Numbered from the stretch's first letter, positions 15,972 to 25,641 are shown. The stretch: 64,000 nucleotides of DNA from Desulfovibrio sp. (GCA_031279825.1 JAITHT010000081.1:89747-153746), one strand, 5' to 3'. The notes: generated from the sequence alone by a model not told the origin. Made by a program: numbers and translations.

Positions 15972-17219
15972 TCAGTCCAGGAAGCTCCACCGTAGTATCT
16001 GAAAAATAATAATGCAACTGAAACCGGCAATAGGTACCGTCAACACCCAGAAGAGCAGGATTTTCGCCAATACTCGAAAATCAACCGCATGGAATCCTCT
16101 GGCGAGGCCAACCCCTACGACCGAACCGACGGCGGCATGGGTGGTGGATACCGGCAACCCGAGATTAGAGGCCATCAGCACGGTGGTGGCTGAGCCGAAA
16201 GCGACGGCGAATCCCCGGCTGTTATTTATTTTTGTGATGCGCTCGCCTACTGTTCCCATGACTTTGTATCCCAGACAAAAGATGCCGGAAGCTATGCCCA
16301 GCCCTCCCATGATCAGCAACCATACGGGAATATCCAGTTGTCCCGCCATGCTGCCCTGCGTCGCGATAAAGTAAATGGCGATTACCGGACCGATGGCGTT
16401 GGCCACGTCATTGGCGCCCTGGGAAAGGGCCACATAGCATGCCGTTCCCACCTGCATGCGCCGGAATACTCCCTCGACCTGCGCGCGAGGAGTACCCTCG
16501 GGCATATCTTTTTCAATGAGTTTGGGTAGATAGTGGCGTAATACGAGCATACTGACGGCGGCAAGCAGCAGGGCAAGACAGATCCCTTGCCAACCCGCAA
16601 GATGCATTTGCCGACCGTATGGCGTTTTATAGCAGAACGACAGTATAATAATAGCCAGCGTAACGGCTATCCAGAATGGAGCCCAACGTATGGCCGACCT
16701 GACGATCTGACGGCTGTACAGTATTGTTCCGCGGATATGCACAAAGACAATAAAGGAAATGAGCGCGCCGAAAAAGGGAGAAACTATCCAGGAGACAATC
16801 ACGCCGATCAGATTCCACCACTGCACCACGTCAGGCCCCCCGGCAATCAGACCGAAGCCCACAATACTGCCGACGATGGAGTGCGTGGAAGAAACGGGCA
16901 ATGCCGTGCATGTGGCGATCAATACCCATAATCCCGAGGACAAAAGAGCGGCAAACATGCCGATCATGAGTATCGACTGATTATGAATGACGTCCGGGTT
17001 GATTATGCCGCGACAGATGGTGGCGGCGACCTGGGAACCCAGAAAGACCGCTCCGATGAAATTAAGCAGAGCGGCTATTATGACCGCCTGACGGAGAGAA
17101 ATGGCCTTGGCGCCCACAGCGGCGGCCATGGAGTTGGCTACGTCATTGGCCCCCAGGCTGAAGGCCATGAGAAAGCCGCCCAGAACGGCCGCGATAAAAA
17201 TGCCGTGCGTAAATTCCAT
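15972..17219 (-). CDS. pit: Low-affinity inorganic phosphate transporter, PiT family
   Basis: A 415-residue membrane protein of PF01384 with about ten helices and the duplicated signature: GANDVANSMAAAVGAKAIS in the first half and GANDVANAIGPVIAIY in the second, each followed by a PVSSTHSIVGS or PVSTTHAAVGS motif. It is a proton- or sodium-coupled phosphate symporter. Its start overlaps the thioesterase stop by one base, and the DUF47 partner follows, so all three are cotranscribed. Confidence 0.93.
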   Translation of the reverse strand: MEFTHGIFIAAVLGGFLMAFSLGANDVANSMAAAVGAKAISLRQAVIIAALLNFIGAVFLGSQVAATICRGIINPDVIHNQSILMIGMFAALLSSGLWVLIATCTALPVSSTHSIVGSIVGFGLIAGGPDVVQWWNLIGVIVSWIVSPFFGALISFIVFVHIRGTILYSRQIVRSAIRWAPFWIAVTLAIIILSFCYKTPYGRQMHLAGWQGICLALLLAAVSMLVLRHYLPKLIEKDMPEGTPRAQVEGVFRRMQVGTACYVALSQGANDVANAIGPVIAIYFIATQGSMAGQLDIPVWLLIMGGLGIASGIFCLGYKVMGTVGERITKINNSRGFAVAFGSATTVLMASNLGLPVSTTHAAVGSVVGVGLARGFHAVDFRVLAKILLFWVLTVPIAGFSCIIIFQILRWSFLD

Positions 17220-17692
17220 CAGCTTACCGTAAGTGCTTTTGACCGCGTAGGCTGTTTGGAGTAGGCGCTATCGCCGGAATGCACGTAGAAGGTTCCACCG
17301 GCTGTGGCCAACAGGCGATCAGATGAATCGCGCACGGAGGCTGAAGCCACGACCAATTTACGCCCTTTTTTCACTACGTCGGCCTCGGCGATGATATCGC
17401 CTTCCTTGTCCGGATCCGCCGCGCGCAGGTAGCGTATATTCATTTCCGCAGTGGCAATGGGCTGATGGGAGGCAAAGAGAGAAAGCACGGCGTGGGCCAT
17501 GCATTCGTCAGCCAAAGTCGCCAGGAGGCCTCCGGCCACCTGCCCTCCCCCCTGGCGCAGGTGGGGGCCGATGGGCATGACGATGGAAGCCTTGCCCTGT
17601 TCGGCAAACGTCAGGCGCACCCGCAGAAAGGCGAACAGGGGGTTAACTTTTTGGTCAAATTGTCTCACGGCTTCAAGATAGTTTTGAGGCAT
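17219..17692 (-). CDS. PaaI-like hotdog-fold thioesterase
   Basis: A 157-residue hotdog protein: HLRQGGGQVAGGLLATLADECMAHAVL holds the fold's central helix with the catalytic acidic position, and TAEMNIRYLRAADPDKEGDIIAEADVVKKGRKLVVASASV forms the sheet. The family hydrolyses acyl-CoA thioesters; the substrate is unknown. It lies between the hydrogenase-like small-subunit gene (90 bases away) and the pit gene, overlapping the latter by one base. Confidence 0.85.
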   Translation of the reverse strand: MPQNYLEAVRQFDQKVNPLFAFLRVRLTFAEQGKASIVMPIGPHLRQGGGQVAGGLLATLADECMAHAVLSLFASHQPIATAEMNIRYLRAADPDKEGDIIAEADVVKKGRKLVVASASVRDSSDRLLATAGGTFYVHSGDSAYSKQPTRSKALTVS

Positions 17693-17782
17693 ACACGCTC
17701 CTTAGGCGTAATCGCGGCGCTGTCTGCGCTCCTTCGGATACTCCCGCATGCGGTATCCGCAGAAAATACACGCGGAGGAGCT

Positions 17783-18646
17783 TCATGCGGGCGGTACGGC
17801 GCGTCCCGTGAAACGAAGCAGGCCGTCCAGGGTCGTATAGGGGTGTGGAGGACAGCCGGGAACATACAGGTCAACGGGCAAATGAGCAAGGGCGCCTTCA
17901 GTCCCTTGACCTGAATCGCCGGAGGGCAGAGCCCTGAATATGCCGCCGGAAATGGCGCACGCTCCCACGGCGATGACGACTTTAGGAGACGCCATGGCGT
18001 TATGGCATTTGAACAAGGCTTTCTGCATGTTGTGCGGTACGGGGCCTGTCAGGGCCATGGCGTCGGCATGCCGGGGAGACGCGACAAAGTCTATGCCGAA
18101 GCGGGAAAGATCGAATACCACGGTGCCGAGCACGTTGAGATCCGCCTCACAGGCTCCGCAACCGGCGGCCGTGACCTGGCGCAAGCGAAACGATAGGGTA
18201 AAGGCCCCGCTTGCGGCGCGGGTGGGCGTTAACGGCAATTCGGGCAATTGAAAAAAACGCTCCTGCCGCAAGGGCAGCGATTGGCTCACGTTTTGCGCTT
18301 CGCCTGGCATATACTCCGACGGGCGGATGAGCAGGGCATGCCGCTCGGTGGAAGCCAGTCTCCAGTCTGTGGTAAACACCAATGCCTGTGTGGGGCAGCT
18401 TCCGGCGCAGGCGCCGCAAAAGGTGCATACGCCCATATCTAAAGTCGGAGAGCCGTTATCACACTCGATAGCCCCTATCGGGCAGGCCAGACGGCACAGG
18501 TCACAGTCTCTTCCCTGCGCGCCCGTACAAAGGCCGGCATCAATGAAGGGCCGTCCCCGAAAACGGGGAGGCAGGGTCGGCGAATCGGCGGGAAAGGGCA
18601 CGGTACGGTGTTTCTGACGAAATCGCTCGAAAAGGATATCCAGCAT
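17783..18646 (-). CDS. Ehr/Hyf-type complex: ferredoxin plus NuoB-like small subunit fusion
   Basis: A 287-residue fusion. The first about 100 residues hold two [4Fe-4S] sites (CDLCRLACP and CTFCGACAGSCP), like HyfH/NuoI. The second half is a NuoB/HycG-like small subunit with GCGACE, VGACAISGG and VPGCPP, which supply the proximal (N2-type) cluster ligands. Start ATG 18646 (MLDILFERF) is preferred over an upstream frame start at 18679. It is the last gene of the six-gene complex and lies 108 bases after the large-subunit gene, across a hairpin-rich gap. Confidence 0.85.
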   Translation of the reverse strand: MLDILFERFRQKHRTVPFPADSPTLPPRFRGRPFIDAGLCTGAQGRDCDLCRLACPIGAIECDNGSPTLDMGVCTFCGACAGSCPTQALVFTTDWRLASTERHALLIRPSEYMPGEAQNVSQSLPLRQERFFQLPELPLTPTRAASGAFTLSFRLRQVTAAGCGACEADLNVLGTVVFDLSRFGIDFVASPRHADAMALTGPVPHNMQKALFKCHNAMASPKVVIAVGACAISGGIFRALPSGDSGQGTEGALAHLPVDLYVPGCPPHPYTTLDGLLRFTGRAVPPA

Positions 18647-18663
18647 ACAAAGACTCTTTCGAT

Positions 18664-18740
18664 TCGCGGTTTTCGGCACGGCTCACGGCGGCTTTGCCGT
18701 CGCGCCGCCTTTTAAGGCGGCGCGAAAAGTCACTGATGAG
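18664..18740. repeat. Hairpin-rich intergenic segment, related to repeat R1
   Basis: A 9-bp perfect stem pairs CGCGCCGCC (18701-18709) with GGCGGCGCG (18716-18724) around TTTTAA, preceded by GGTTTTCGGC and an imperfect CGGCGG hairpin. Arrangement and words (TTTTCGGC, GGCGGCGCG) recall the R1/R2 repeats but it is diverged. It lies between two subunit genes of one operon. Confidence 0.5.
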
Positions 18741-18754
18741 TGATTGCTATACGA

Positions 18755-20344
18755 CTACAGGTCATGCCCGCAATAAGAGAGATTAAAGCTTTTGTTGCAC
18801 AGAGGAAAATCAGAGATCTGCTGCCCTCTCAGAGCCATAGCCAATCCCATCCAGTTATGGAACGAGGGATCGGCGATCGTGTAAGCGGCCAAACGCCCGC
18901 TGTCGTCTGTGATGCCGACATGACACACTTCTCCCCGCCAACCTTCCACAAGAGAGACGGCAAGATATTCGGGCATAAGCGTAGGTATGGCGGGGGATTC
19001 GGCGCATACGGCATCCTCTCCGTCCTCATCAAGAAAATCGGTAAGCAGGCGCTGACAGAAGGCGACGGAAGCGGCAATCTCGTCGTGACGCACTTTGGCG
19101 CGGGAATATACGTCTCCCGCAGAGGCTACGCATAAATCGGGCGGCGTGGGCAAATCAGGCAGGGGCAGACTGTGTCTGGCATCCCGCTTCAGCCCGGAGG
19201 CGCGCGCGGCCACTCCCACCATACCGAGGCGCAGGGCCGTTTCCACGGATACGGAGCCGACGGCGGACAACCTGGCGGCAACCGAAGAAGAATCCCACAT
19301 AAGCTTGAGGGCGCCCATGACGTCTTTGCCCGTAAGGGTCATTCTTTCCTTGAGACGCAAGACCAGAGAATGATTTAAGTCATGGAGGACTCCGCCGGGG
19401 ACGAGCAGCCCGCGTCCAAAACGGCTGCCGCAAATCATGGCGGACATGTTCAACCAATCGCCGCGTAAGCGCCCGCAATAGGATAACGTGGGCAAAAAGC
19501 CGATATCCCCGGCCAACGCCCCCATATCTCCCGTATGATTGGCCAGGCGCTCAAGCTCAAGGGCCAGAGCGCGCACCAACTGACCGCGCGGAGAAGGAGC
19601 GGCGTCGGCCAGGGCTTCCATGTTGGTGCAGTATGCCCATGTATGGGCTATAGTGCTGTCGCCGGCGATGGTTTCCATAAGGGCCAAGGTGCGCGGATAC
19701 GGGCCGTTCCTGAGCAGGCTTTCCATTCCCCGGTGGTGGTAGCCCAAAGAGATTTCCAGGTGCAGAACCTTTTCCCCCAGGCACTGGAAACGAAAATGTC
19801 CGCACTCTATGACGCCGGCATGGATAGGCCCCACGGATACCTCATGGATGTCGTCTCCATATATATGGAAAAAGTCCGTATCCCCTATTTCCGGCCCGCC
19901 TGTTTTTTCGAAACGTACAGGCTTGAGCCAGGGATGCCCTTCAGGCGTGATGCCGTGTTTTTCATATATTTCGCGCTCGAACAGATGCATTTGCGGCGTG
20001 TGTTTGGCAAAAGAGGTATACCTGCCGGAGACCCCGGCCGTTGCGGCGTGCAGCTTGCCGCTTGTATCCGAAGCCAGAATGGCGATTAAACGGTGCGTAT
20101 GTTCGCCGTCTTTCTCCGACGGGGTGAAACACGATGCGGGCAAGGCGAAAAAAGAGATCACCCTGCCGCCATTCCGAACCGTGTTGACCAGCCAATGGCT
20201 GAAATGGCTGAAACTGAGTTGGGGTACGGCCTGTAAAGGGACAGCGCCACCATTGAGTAACTGCAGTGAGTCAGGGGTTCCGGACGGGAATCCCCCCGCT
20301 TGTCCTTGCTGTGATACATTATCGAGATACATGCTGCTTGCCAT
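18755..20344 (-). CDS. Ehr-like large subunit (NuoCD/HycE-like) without NiFe cysteines
   Basis: A 529-residue fusion of a NuoC-like N-terminus (to about 160) and a NuoD/HycE-like domain (VGPIHAGVIECGHFRFQC, then LEISLGYHHRGMESLL). In true group 4 hydrogenases the Ni-Fe ligands sit in R-x-C-G-x-C and D-P-C-x-x-C. Here the first reads ETIAGDSTIAH and the second DPSFHNWMG, so all four ligand cysteines are absent, as in complex I NuoD. It therefore cannot be a hydrogenase and fits the energy-converting hydrogenase-related (Ehr) group. The electron partner is unknown. Confidence 0.88.
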   Translation of the reverse strand: MASSMYLDNVSQQGQAGGFPSGTPDSLQLLNGGAVPLQAVPQLSFSHFSHWLVNTVRNGGRVISFFALPASCFTPSEKDGEHTHRLIAILASDTSGKLHAATAGVSGRYTSFAKHTPQMHLFEREIYEKHGITPEGHPWLKPVRFEKTGGPEIGDTDFFHIYGDDIHEVSVGPIHAGVIECGHFRFQCLGEKVLHLEISLGYHHRGMESLLRNGPYPRTLALMETIAGDSTIAHTWAYCTNMEALADAAPSPRGQLVRALALELERLANHTGDMGALAGDIGFLPTLSYCGRLRGDWLNMSAMICGSRFGRGLLVPGGVLHDLNHSLVLRLKERMTLTGKDVMGALKLMWDSSSVAARLSAVGSVSVETALRLGMVGVAARASGLKRDARHSLPLPDLPTPPDLCVASAGDVYSRAKVRHDEIAASVAFCQRLLTDFLDEDGEDAVCAESPAIPTLMPEYLAVSLVEGWRGEVCHVGITDDSGRLAAYTIADPSFHNWMGLAMALRGQQISDFPLCNKSFNLSYCGHDL

Positions 20345-20371
20345 AGCTGCCTTGTACGAAGATTGTGTCTG

Positions 20372-21844
20372 TCACGGTTTAAAAGCCAAAGCTGCGGCGA
20401 GATCCAGGGCTTCGCCGAACCATTCGGGCATCATGATGCCGAGGCTCAGCACAAGCAGCATAAGACAAAAAGACGGAACGGTCAGAAAGAGATTTTCCGT
20501 TCTCGCCGGTCTGATGCCGGGAGGAGTTTTTCCCTGGCACATATGGAGAATCGGAGTAATCATGCCGACAAAGATAATCCCTAGAAGCGCCAGATATAAC
20601 AGCGCCGGCCAGAAGTTTCCCTGCCGCAGAATTCCTTGAAGCACGGAATATTCACTGATGAACAGGCCAAAGGGAGGAAATCCGGCAATGGCAAATATGC
20701 CGGCCAACCATAAGGGACCGGTAAAAGGCAGGGTTTTGGCGAGACCGGTCACGTCATGGCCGGATTTGGTGTTGTATTTGGCCAGAATATTGCCCGCGAG
20801 GAGGAATAAGGCGGCTTTAGCCAGGGAATGATTGATCATATGCAAAACGCCGCCGCGTGCCGCCTCCATGCCCGAACCCAGGGCAATCAGCAGTATGCCC
20901 ATGTGTTCGACGCTGGAATAGGCCAGCATGCGTTTGAAATCACCCTGGCCGACGATGAACATGGCGGCGACAAGCATGGAAAGAAAGCCGAAGGCCAGTA
21001 GCAGACTGCTGGCGAACTCGCCAAATCCCACAGCCGTACTGATCTGGAACAGTCTGAATATTCCCAGAAAAGCGCAGTTGAGCAACGCGCCTGAAAGCAG
21101 GGCCGATACCAAAGAAGGCGCTTCGCTGTGGGCATCGGGCAACCATGTATGCATAGGCGCGACGCCCATTTTAGTGCCGTAGCCGATGAAAAGAAAGACA
21201 AAGGCGGCTTTGAACCAGCCGGGGTAAATATTGCCGGCGTTAAGGATCAACGCGTCCACGCTCATGCTTGAAGCAGGGCGTTCCTGGGTATGCACGGAGA
21301 TGTCCAGAAGCACATTGCCGATAAGCGCCAAGGCTATACCCACGGAACAAATCAGGAGATATTTCCACGTGGCTTCCAGGGATCTCCGGTGCCGATGAAA
21401 ATAAATGAGCGGCGCGCTGACCAGCGTTGTCGTTTCAATGCCCACCCAGAGCAGGCCGAAATGCCGCGTAATCGCAACCAGTACCGCCGACGTTAAAAAA
21501 AGCAGCAGGCACGCGGTAAAGGTCGCTTCCGGCGCGTTGGAAAAATGCAGGCCCTGCTGAAAATCCTTACGTACGCCCGCGGTTTCTGATCGGAAATACC
21601 CAACGGCATAGACGGAGGCAACAAAAAAAAGAAGGGTTGTCAGGGTGAGGACAAGCTTCCCCATGGCATCAAGCTGAAATATTTCTTCATTAAAGGAAAT
21701 AGGCGGTATTATCCAGCAGGAAAGCGCCAAAAGCAACTCTCCCCCGGCGACCGTCAACAGCACAAGACGCCTTGGGGCATCCGTCGGAATGAACCAGGAA
21801 GCAATAGCGGCGGCAAAGGGCAGGCAAAGCAGTGCGATAAACAT
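20372..21844 (-). CDS. Ehr/Hyf-type complex: antiporter-like proton-translocating subunit (HyfF/NuoN-like)
   Basis: A 490-residue protein with about 13-14 membrane helices of the proton-conducting transporter family. GVAPMHTWLPDAHSEAPSLVSALLSG is the conserved helix 7-8 region, with Lys, His and Glu residues of the proton channel, and AYSSVEHMGILLIALG follows. It starts 3 bases after the HyfE-like gene. Together with the HyfB-like subunit it supplies a second pumping module. Confidence 0.9.
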   Translation of the reverse strand: MFIALLCLPFAAAIASWFIPTDAPRRLVLLTVAGGELLLALSCWIIPPISFNEEIFQLDAMGKLVLTLTTLLFFVASVYAVGYFRSETAGVRKDFQQGLHFSNAPEATFTACLLLFLTSAVLVAITRHFGLLWVGIETTTLVSAPLIYFHRHRRSLEATWKYLLICSVGIALALIGNVLLDISVHTQERPASSMSVDALILNAGNIYPGWFKAAFVFLFIGYGTKMGVAPMHTWLPDAHSEAPSLVSALLSGALLNCAFLGIFRLFQISTAVGFGEFASSLLLAFGFLSMLVAAMFIVGQGDFKRMLAYSSVEHMGILLIALGSGMEAARGGVLHMINHSLAKAALFLLAGNILAKYNTKSGHDVTGLAKTLPFTGPLWLAGIFAIAGFPPFGLFISEYSVLQGILRQGNFWPALLYLALLGIIFVGMITPILHMCQGKTPPGIRPARTENLFLTVPSFCLMLLVLSLGIMMPEWFGEALDLAAALAFKP

Positions 21845-21847
21845 GAT

Positions 21848-22513
21848 TTAATCCCGTAGCACCGCAAAGCGGTCCACGTCCGTGGATTCAAAAACCCGGT
21901 AAATATGAAGAACGGCAATACCCATAACAAAAATACCCACCAGAATATCCAAAAGGATGGAAAGCTCAAGCCACAGATTTTCATACTGGATCATAGGCAC
22001 GTTCAGAAGATAGATACCGTTTTCCAGTACGAGGTAGCCGAAGATTTGATTCAAGGCGGTTCGCTGCGTGACAATGAGCAGCAGGCCGGCAAAGATGGTA
22101 GTGAAAGAGGTGGGAAACACCTGTGAAAATAGAGCGTTAAAGGTAAGTCCCAGACGTCCCGCCAGCCAGAGGGAAAGCATAAAGCCGCATAAGCCGATCA
22201 GCACGCAGACTGTACTGCCCACATAAGGTCGCATGGCGGAGAACGGAAGTTGCTTCATTGTGCGCCAGAGCAGCCAGGGGAGCAAGATTCCTTTGGTGCC
22301 GAAAAAAATGGCTGCGACCACCCACGGATAGATAGCGGTTTCTCCGGTATGCATCAAAAGAGGCAGCGCGCCGAGCAGCATGCCCTGCAATGCGATAAGC
22401 CTGATGCAGACGCGGCGGTGTTCAGCCGCAAGAAGGCTCAAATCCGTGAGCACGATGAAGCCCAGGATTACATGCAGCCAGCCCATGGAGGAAAAGAAAG
22501 GAACGCCGGACAT
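21848..22513 (-). CDS. Ehr/Hyf-type complex: HyfE/NuoK-like membrane subunit
   Basis: A 221-residue membrane protein with six or seven hydrophobic helices, resembling HyfE, whose C-terminal part is NuoK-like (NQIFGYLVLENGIYLL with a buried Glu, then LWLELSILLDILVGIFVMGIA). It lies 3 bases after the HyfC-like gene and 3 bases before the HyfF-like gene, so expression is tightly coupled. Confidence 0.9.
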   Translation of the reverse strand: MSGVPFFSSMGWLHVILGFIVLTDLSLLAAEHRRVCIRLIALQGMLLGALPLLMHTGETAIYPWVVAAIFFGTKGILLPWLLWRTMKQLPFSAMRPYVGSTVCVLIGLCGFMLSLWLAGRLGLTFNALFSQVFPTSFTTIFAGLLLIVTQRTALNQIFGYLVLENGIYLLNVPMIQYENLWLELSILLDILVGIFVMGIAVLHIYRVFESTDVDRFAVLRD

Positions 22514-22516
22514 AGA

Positions 22517-23491
22517 CTACCTCCATAAACTCAAGGCCGCAAGACAGGCAAACGAACCTGCCAGGGTAAGCACTTGAGGTACGCGTTCAAGGCGCAGCCG
22601 AGCCATGGCCGACTCCACGCAACCTACCAGTGCGGCAATGCAGAGGATCATCAACAACATCGTTCCCGCTTCAAGGGCAAAGGAGGGAAAAGACCCGGCA
22701 GGACTGCTTCTTTCGGCAAAACCCCATACACCCGCCTGGGGTATGGCTATCCCGCTGATAATCAGACAGAATATCCACAGTTTCAGGGATGCCGAGTATT
22801 CCAGCAAGGCCAGATCCGGACCGCTGTGATCCAGGATCATAACTTCGTGGATCATGGTCAGTTCAAGATGCGTATTGGGATCATCCACAGGTATGCGGCT
22901 GTTCTCTACAAGCAGCAATAAAAACAAAGCGATGGCAAGCAAGAGGTACATAGGCCACTCGGCAAGCCAGAGCGTTGCGGGCAAGCCTCCCAGTATCAAG
23001 GAGAGACTGTACTCCCGTGATGCATAAGCGAGCACCATAAGGCAGAAAATCAGGATGGGCTCGGCCATGGCGGAGAACAGGCTTTCACGCGCGGCGCCCA
23101 TGCCCTCAAATGCGCTGCCCGTATCCAGAGCCGCAAGTATAAGCATATAGCGGGAAAAAGCCAGCAAAGCCGGCATAACGATGAAATCGCCGGGAAACGA
23201 CAGTACGGCCGGCACTCCGCCGAACGGCAACATGAGCAAGGCCGCCAATGCGGCGGCAACGCCCGCTACGGGCGCGATGCGAAAAAAGCGCGTGGAGGTC
23301 TGCGGATAGACCGAATTCTTGCGCAGCAATTTGTTGATGTCAAAATACAGTTGCAGGAGCGGCCGCCCCTGTCTGCCGGCCACCTTGGCCTTGACCCGGT
23401 TGATAATGCCGAAAAGTAACGGCGCCAGAAGCAGGGAAAGCAGCAGGCATGCGATCGAAGCGCAATACTGGGCAGGATACGGCTTGATCAT
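22517..23491 (-). CDS. Ehr/Hyf-type complex: HyfC/NuoH-like membrane subunit
   Basis: A 324-residue membrane protein with about eight helices. NRVKAKVAGRQGRPLLQLYFDINKLLRK is the NuoH/HycD signature loop facing the quinone-like cavity, and IPVDDPNTHLELTMIHEVMILDHSG carries the conserved acidic residues of the loop between helices 5 and 6. The ATG at 23491 overlaps the HyfB-like stop (ATGA). A longer frame back to 23644 is rejected because it lies within the upstream gene. Confidence 0.92.
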   Translation of the reverse strand: MIKPYPAQYCASIACLLLSLLLAPLLFGIINRVKAKVAGRQGRPLLQLYFDINKLLRKNSVYPQTSTRFFRIAPVAGVAAALAALLMLPFGGVPAVLSFPGDFIVMPALLAFSRYMLILAALDTGSAFEGMGAARESLFSAMAEPILIFCLMVLAYASREYSLSLILGGLPATLWLAEWPMYLLLAIALFLLLLVENSRIPVDDPNTHLELTMIHEVMILDHSGPDLALLEYSASLKLWIFCLIISGIAIPQAGVWGFAERSSPAGSFPSFALEAGTMLLMILCIAALVGCVESAMARLRLERVPQVLTLAGSFACLAALSLWR

Positions 23492-25527
23492 GTCCACTCC
23501 AGAGCCCAGAAAAGGGCAATGAGCAACGCTGCAAGAATGTATAAGATATACAGATTGACCAATCCCCGTTGCAGGCCCTTGGCCGATTCGGCCAAAAAGG
23601 CTACCGGCCGGAAAAGCAGCCTGTTCCATAGCGAAGTGGGCCAATCAGCCACTTCCATACTCGCCGTCGCCTCAGACGGGAAAAAAGCGTCCATACGCGG
23701 CAGGCGCAGGCGCGCTCGTATCAAGGGTTGCAGAATGGAAGCCAAGCTGTGGGCAAAAGAGCCTCCGGAATATTGCATGCGCGCTGTGGGTCGGCAGTAG
23801 CCGCAATCCCATGTAATACCTTCTTCAGGAGGATATTTGGCCGCAAGAAAACGTCTTCCTCCGGCAATCAGCGCGCAGGCCAGTAAAAGCAGGCATCCCG
23901 TCAGGGCGTACCATGCGAGCAGATCGCCGCCCAAAACAAAATCCGCTTCCACGAGGGGAGCTGACGGGTAAAGCGTTTGGGAAAACCATTGCAGTGCAAT
24001 GCGCAATGCGCGTAGCAGAAAGGGACCGGCCAGACTTGCCCACAGGCAGGATGCCGCCAGAAATACCATAATCAGGCGAAGTTGCGTTTCCGGTTCGCAG
24101 GCGTCGTCGCTTTCCCGTCCTCGCGGCGAGCCCAGAAAGGCAAGGCCGAAAAGGCGGGCGAACGCGAACAGCGCCAAGCCGGCGATGCACCCCAGAACAA
24201 AAAAGGCCGCCCAGAAAATCAGGGAAGATTCTGTTCCGCGCGCGGCATCGGAGCCCAGGGCAAACCCGAGATAGATCAGCATTTCGCTCATGAATCCGTT
24301 GAAGGGAGGCATACCGGCGATGGCGGCCGCCCCCATGGCAAAGCATCCGCCGGTAAGCGGCAGGCGTTTGTATAATCCCCCCAGGTGCTGGATCTGTGTC
24401 GTGTGCGTTCCTTCTTTGACTGCGTTGGCCGCGAGAAACAGCAGACTTTTGAAAAGCGAATGGTTCCACATATGCAGAAAAGCGCCGGCGAGCAACAACG
24501 CCATGGCGACGGAAGCTCCGTTGCGACCGGCCAGAAGAGCGGCACCCAGGGCCATGCAGATGATGCCCATATTTTCAGCGCTGGAGTAAGCCAGCGTACG
24601 CTTCATGTCCGACTGGGCCGCCCCCAGCAGGATGCCCAGTACCCCGGAAAAAGCCCCCACTCCCATAAGCGTATAGCTCCACCATGGGTCTCCGGGGCCG
24701 AACAGGCTGACAATACGGAAGATGCCGTACATGCCCATGTTCAGCATAGTGCCGGAAAGCAGCACGGCGACATGTCCCGGCGCTGACGAGTGCGCCTCCG
24801 GCATCCACATGTGCAGAGGGATGATACCGCATTTGGCACCAAAGCCGATCAAGGCCAGTATCAGAAAAATTCCTGCGTTTGCGTGGCCGGCAAGGTTCAT
24901 ATAGGAGGTAAAATCCGAAGCCCCCGCCTCTGTGGTCAGCATGGCGAAAAGAAGCAGGAGAGGCAGGGCGCCGAGATGCGCGGCCACAAGGTATATCCAG
25001 CCCGCAAAACGCTCATCGCCCGTTTTGTCGCTATGAGACAGCAAGAAAAACGGCGCCAGCGACATAATCTCCCAGAGAATCAAAAAAAGCGCTCCGTCAG
25101 CGGCGAGAAGCACCATAGCCATAGCGGCTATGAGCAGGCAGAAAAAAAAAGCATGCCTGCCGTGACGCAGTTGATCCGCAAGCAGCCGCATTCTGGCCGG
25201 AGCGGCGAGAGATGCCAGGCCGGAAAGCAGAAACAGGGGAATGAGAAACACGCATGAAAGCGGATCCAGTTGGAGAAGCACTGTTCCCAGCGGCAAAGCA
25301 ACCGGCGGCGCTACCGTGTGGACGGTCCCCTCCCAGAGGGAGGCGCCGGCGCCGGCGAGTCCCAGAATCGCGGCCGGAACGATAAACCAGGGAAGAAAAC
25401 GCCCGGAGTCCCTGGTCGAGCCGCACGACAAACATACAAGGGCGCAGCAGCAAATGAGGACAACAGCAGCAAGAATACAGATCATACGGCACAGCGGGGC
25501 TACAGAATTCAGACCAGAGCGGAACAC
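23488..25527 (-). CDS. Ehr/Hyf-type complex: HyfB/NuoL-like subunit
   Basis: A 679-residue antiporter-like membrane protein, the first gene of the complex. It has GIIPLHMWMPEAHSSAPGHVAVLLSG, LGAAQSDMKRTLAYSSAENMGII and a C-terminal extension beyond the core helices. The frame opens at GTG 25527, but that codon lies inside a dispersed repeat (25516-25641) and lacks a good ribosome site. ATG 25485 (MICILAAVVLICC), 14 codons in, begins exactly at the first helix and may be the true start. Confidence 0.88.
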   Translation of the reverse strand: MFRSGLNSVAPLCRMICILAAVVLICCCALVCLSCGSTRDSGRFLPWFIVPAAILGLAGAGASLWEGTVHTVAPPVALPLGTVLLQLDPLSCVFLIPLFLLSGLASLAAPARMRLLADQLRHGRHAFFFCLLIAAMAMVLLAADGALFLILWEIMSLAPFFLLSHSDKTGDERFAGWIYLVAAHLGALPLLLLFAMLTTEAGASDFTSYMNLAGHANAGIFLILALIGFGAKCGIIPLHMWMPEAHSSAPGHVAVLLSGTMLNMGMYGIFRIVSLFGPGDPWWSYTLMGVGAFSGVLGILLGAAQSDMKRTLAYSSAENMGIICMALGAALLAGRNGASVAMALLLAGAFLHMWNHSLFKSLLFLAANAVKEGTHTTQIQHLGGLYKRLPLTGGCFAMGAAAIAGMPPFNGFMSEMLIYLGFALGSDAARGTESSLIFWAAFFVLGCIAGLALFAFARLFGLAFLGSPRGRESDDACEPETQLRLIMVFLAASCLWASLAGPFLLRALRIALQWFSQTLYPSAPLVEADFVLGGDLLAWYALTGCLLLLACALIAGGRRFLAAKYPPEEGITWDCGYCRPTARMQYSGGSFAHSLASILQPLIRARLRLPRMDAFFPSEATASMEVADWPTSLWNRLLFRPVAFLAESAKGLQRGLVNLYILYILAALLIALFWALEWT

Positions 25528-25641
25528 CTTTGAAAGGCGGCATTCGCCGTTTACGATGAAAACACGTTTCGCCTACTCTTCGTGTGTGCGGGTCGGCGTT
25601 TACGCTACCGGCTGCCAGAGCATTTTCACTGAAAATGTTCT
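25516..25641. repeat. AGAGC-ended dispersed repeat, copy E1 (upstream of the HyfB-like gene)
   Basis: A diverged copy of the approximately 125-bp repeat: AGAGC at 25516, the internal words CGCCGTTTACGATG, AACACGTTTCGCC and GGCGTTTACGCTACCGGC, then the terminal hairpin AGAGCATTTTCAcTGAAAATGTTCT. It is in the same orientation as copies E4 and E6 and overlaps the annotated 5' end of the HyfB-like gene. Confidence 0.75.

Noticed and set aside
17783..25527. Identity as formate hydrogenlyase or hydrogenase-4
   Set aside because: The large subunit lacks all four NiFe-binding cysteines and no formate dehydrogenase is in the operon.
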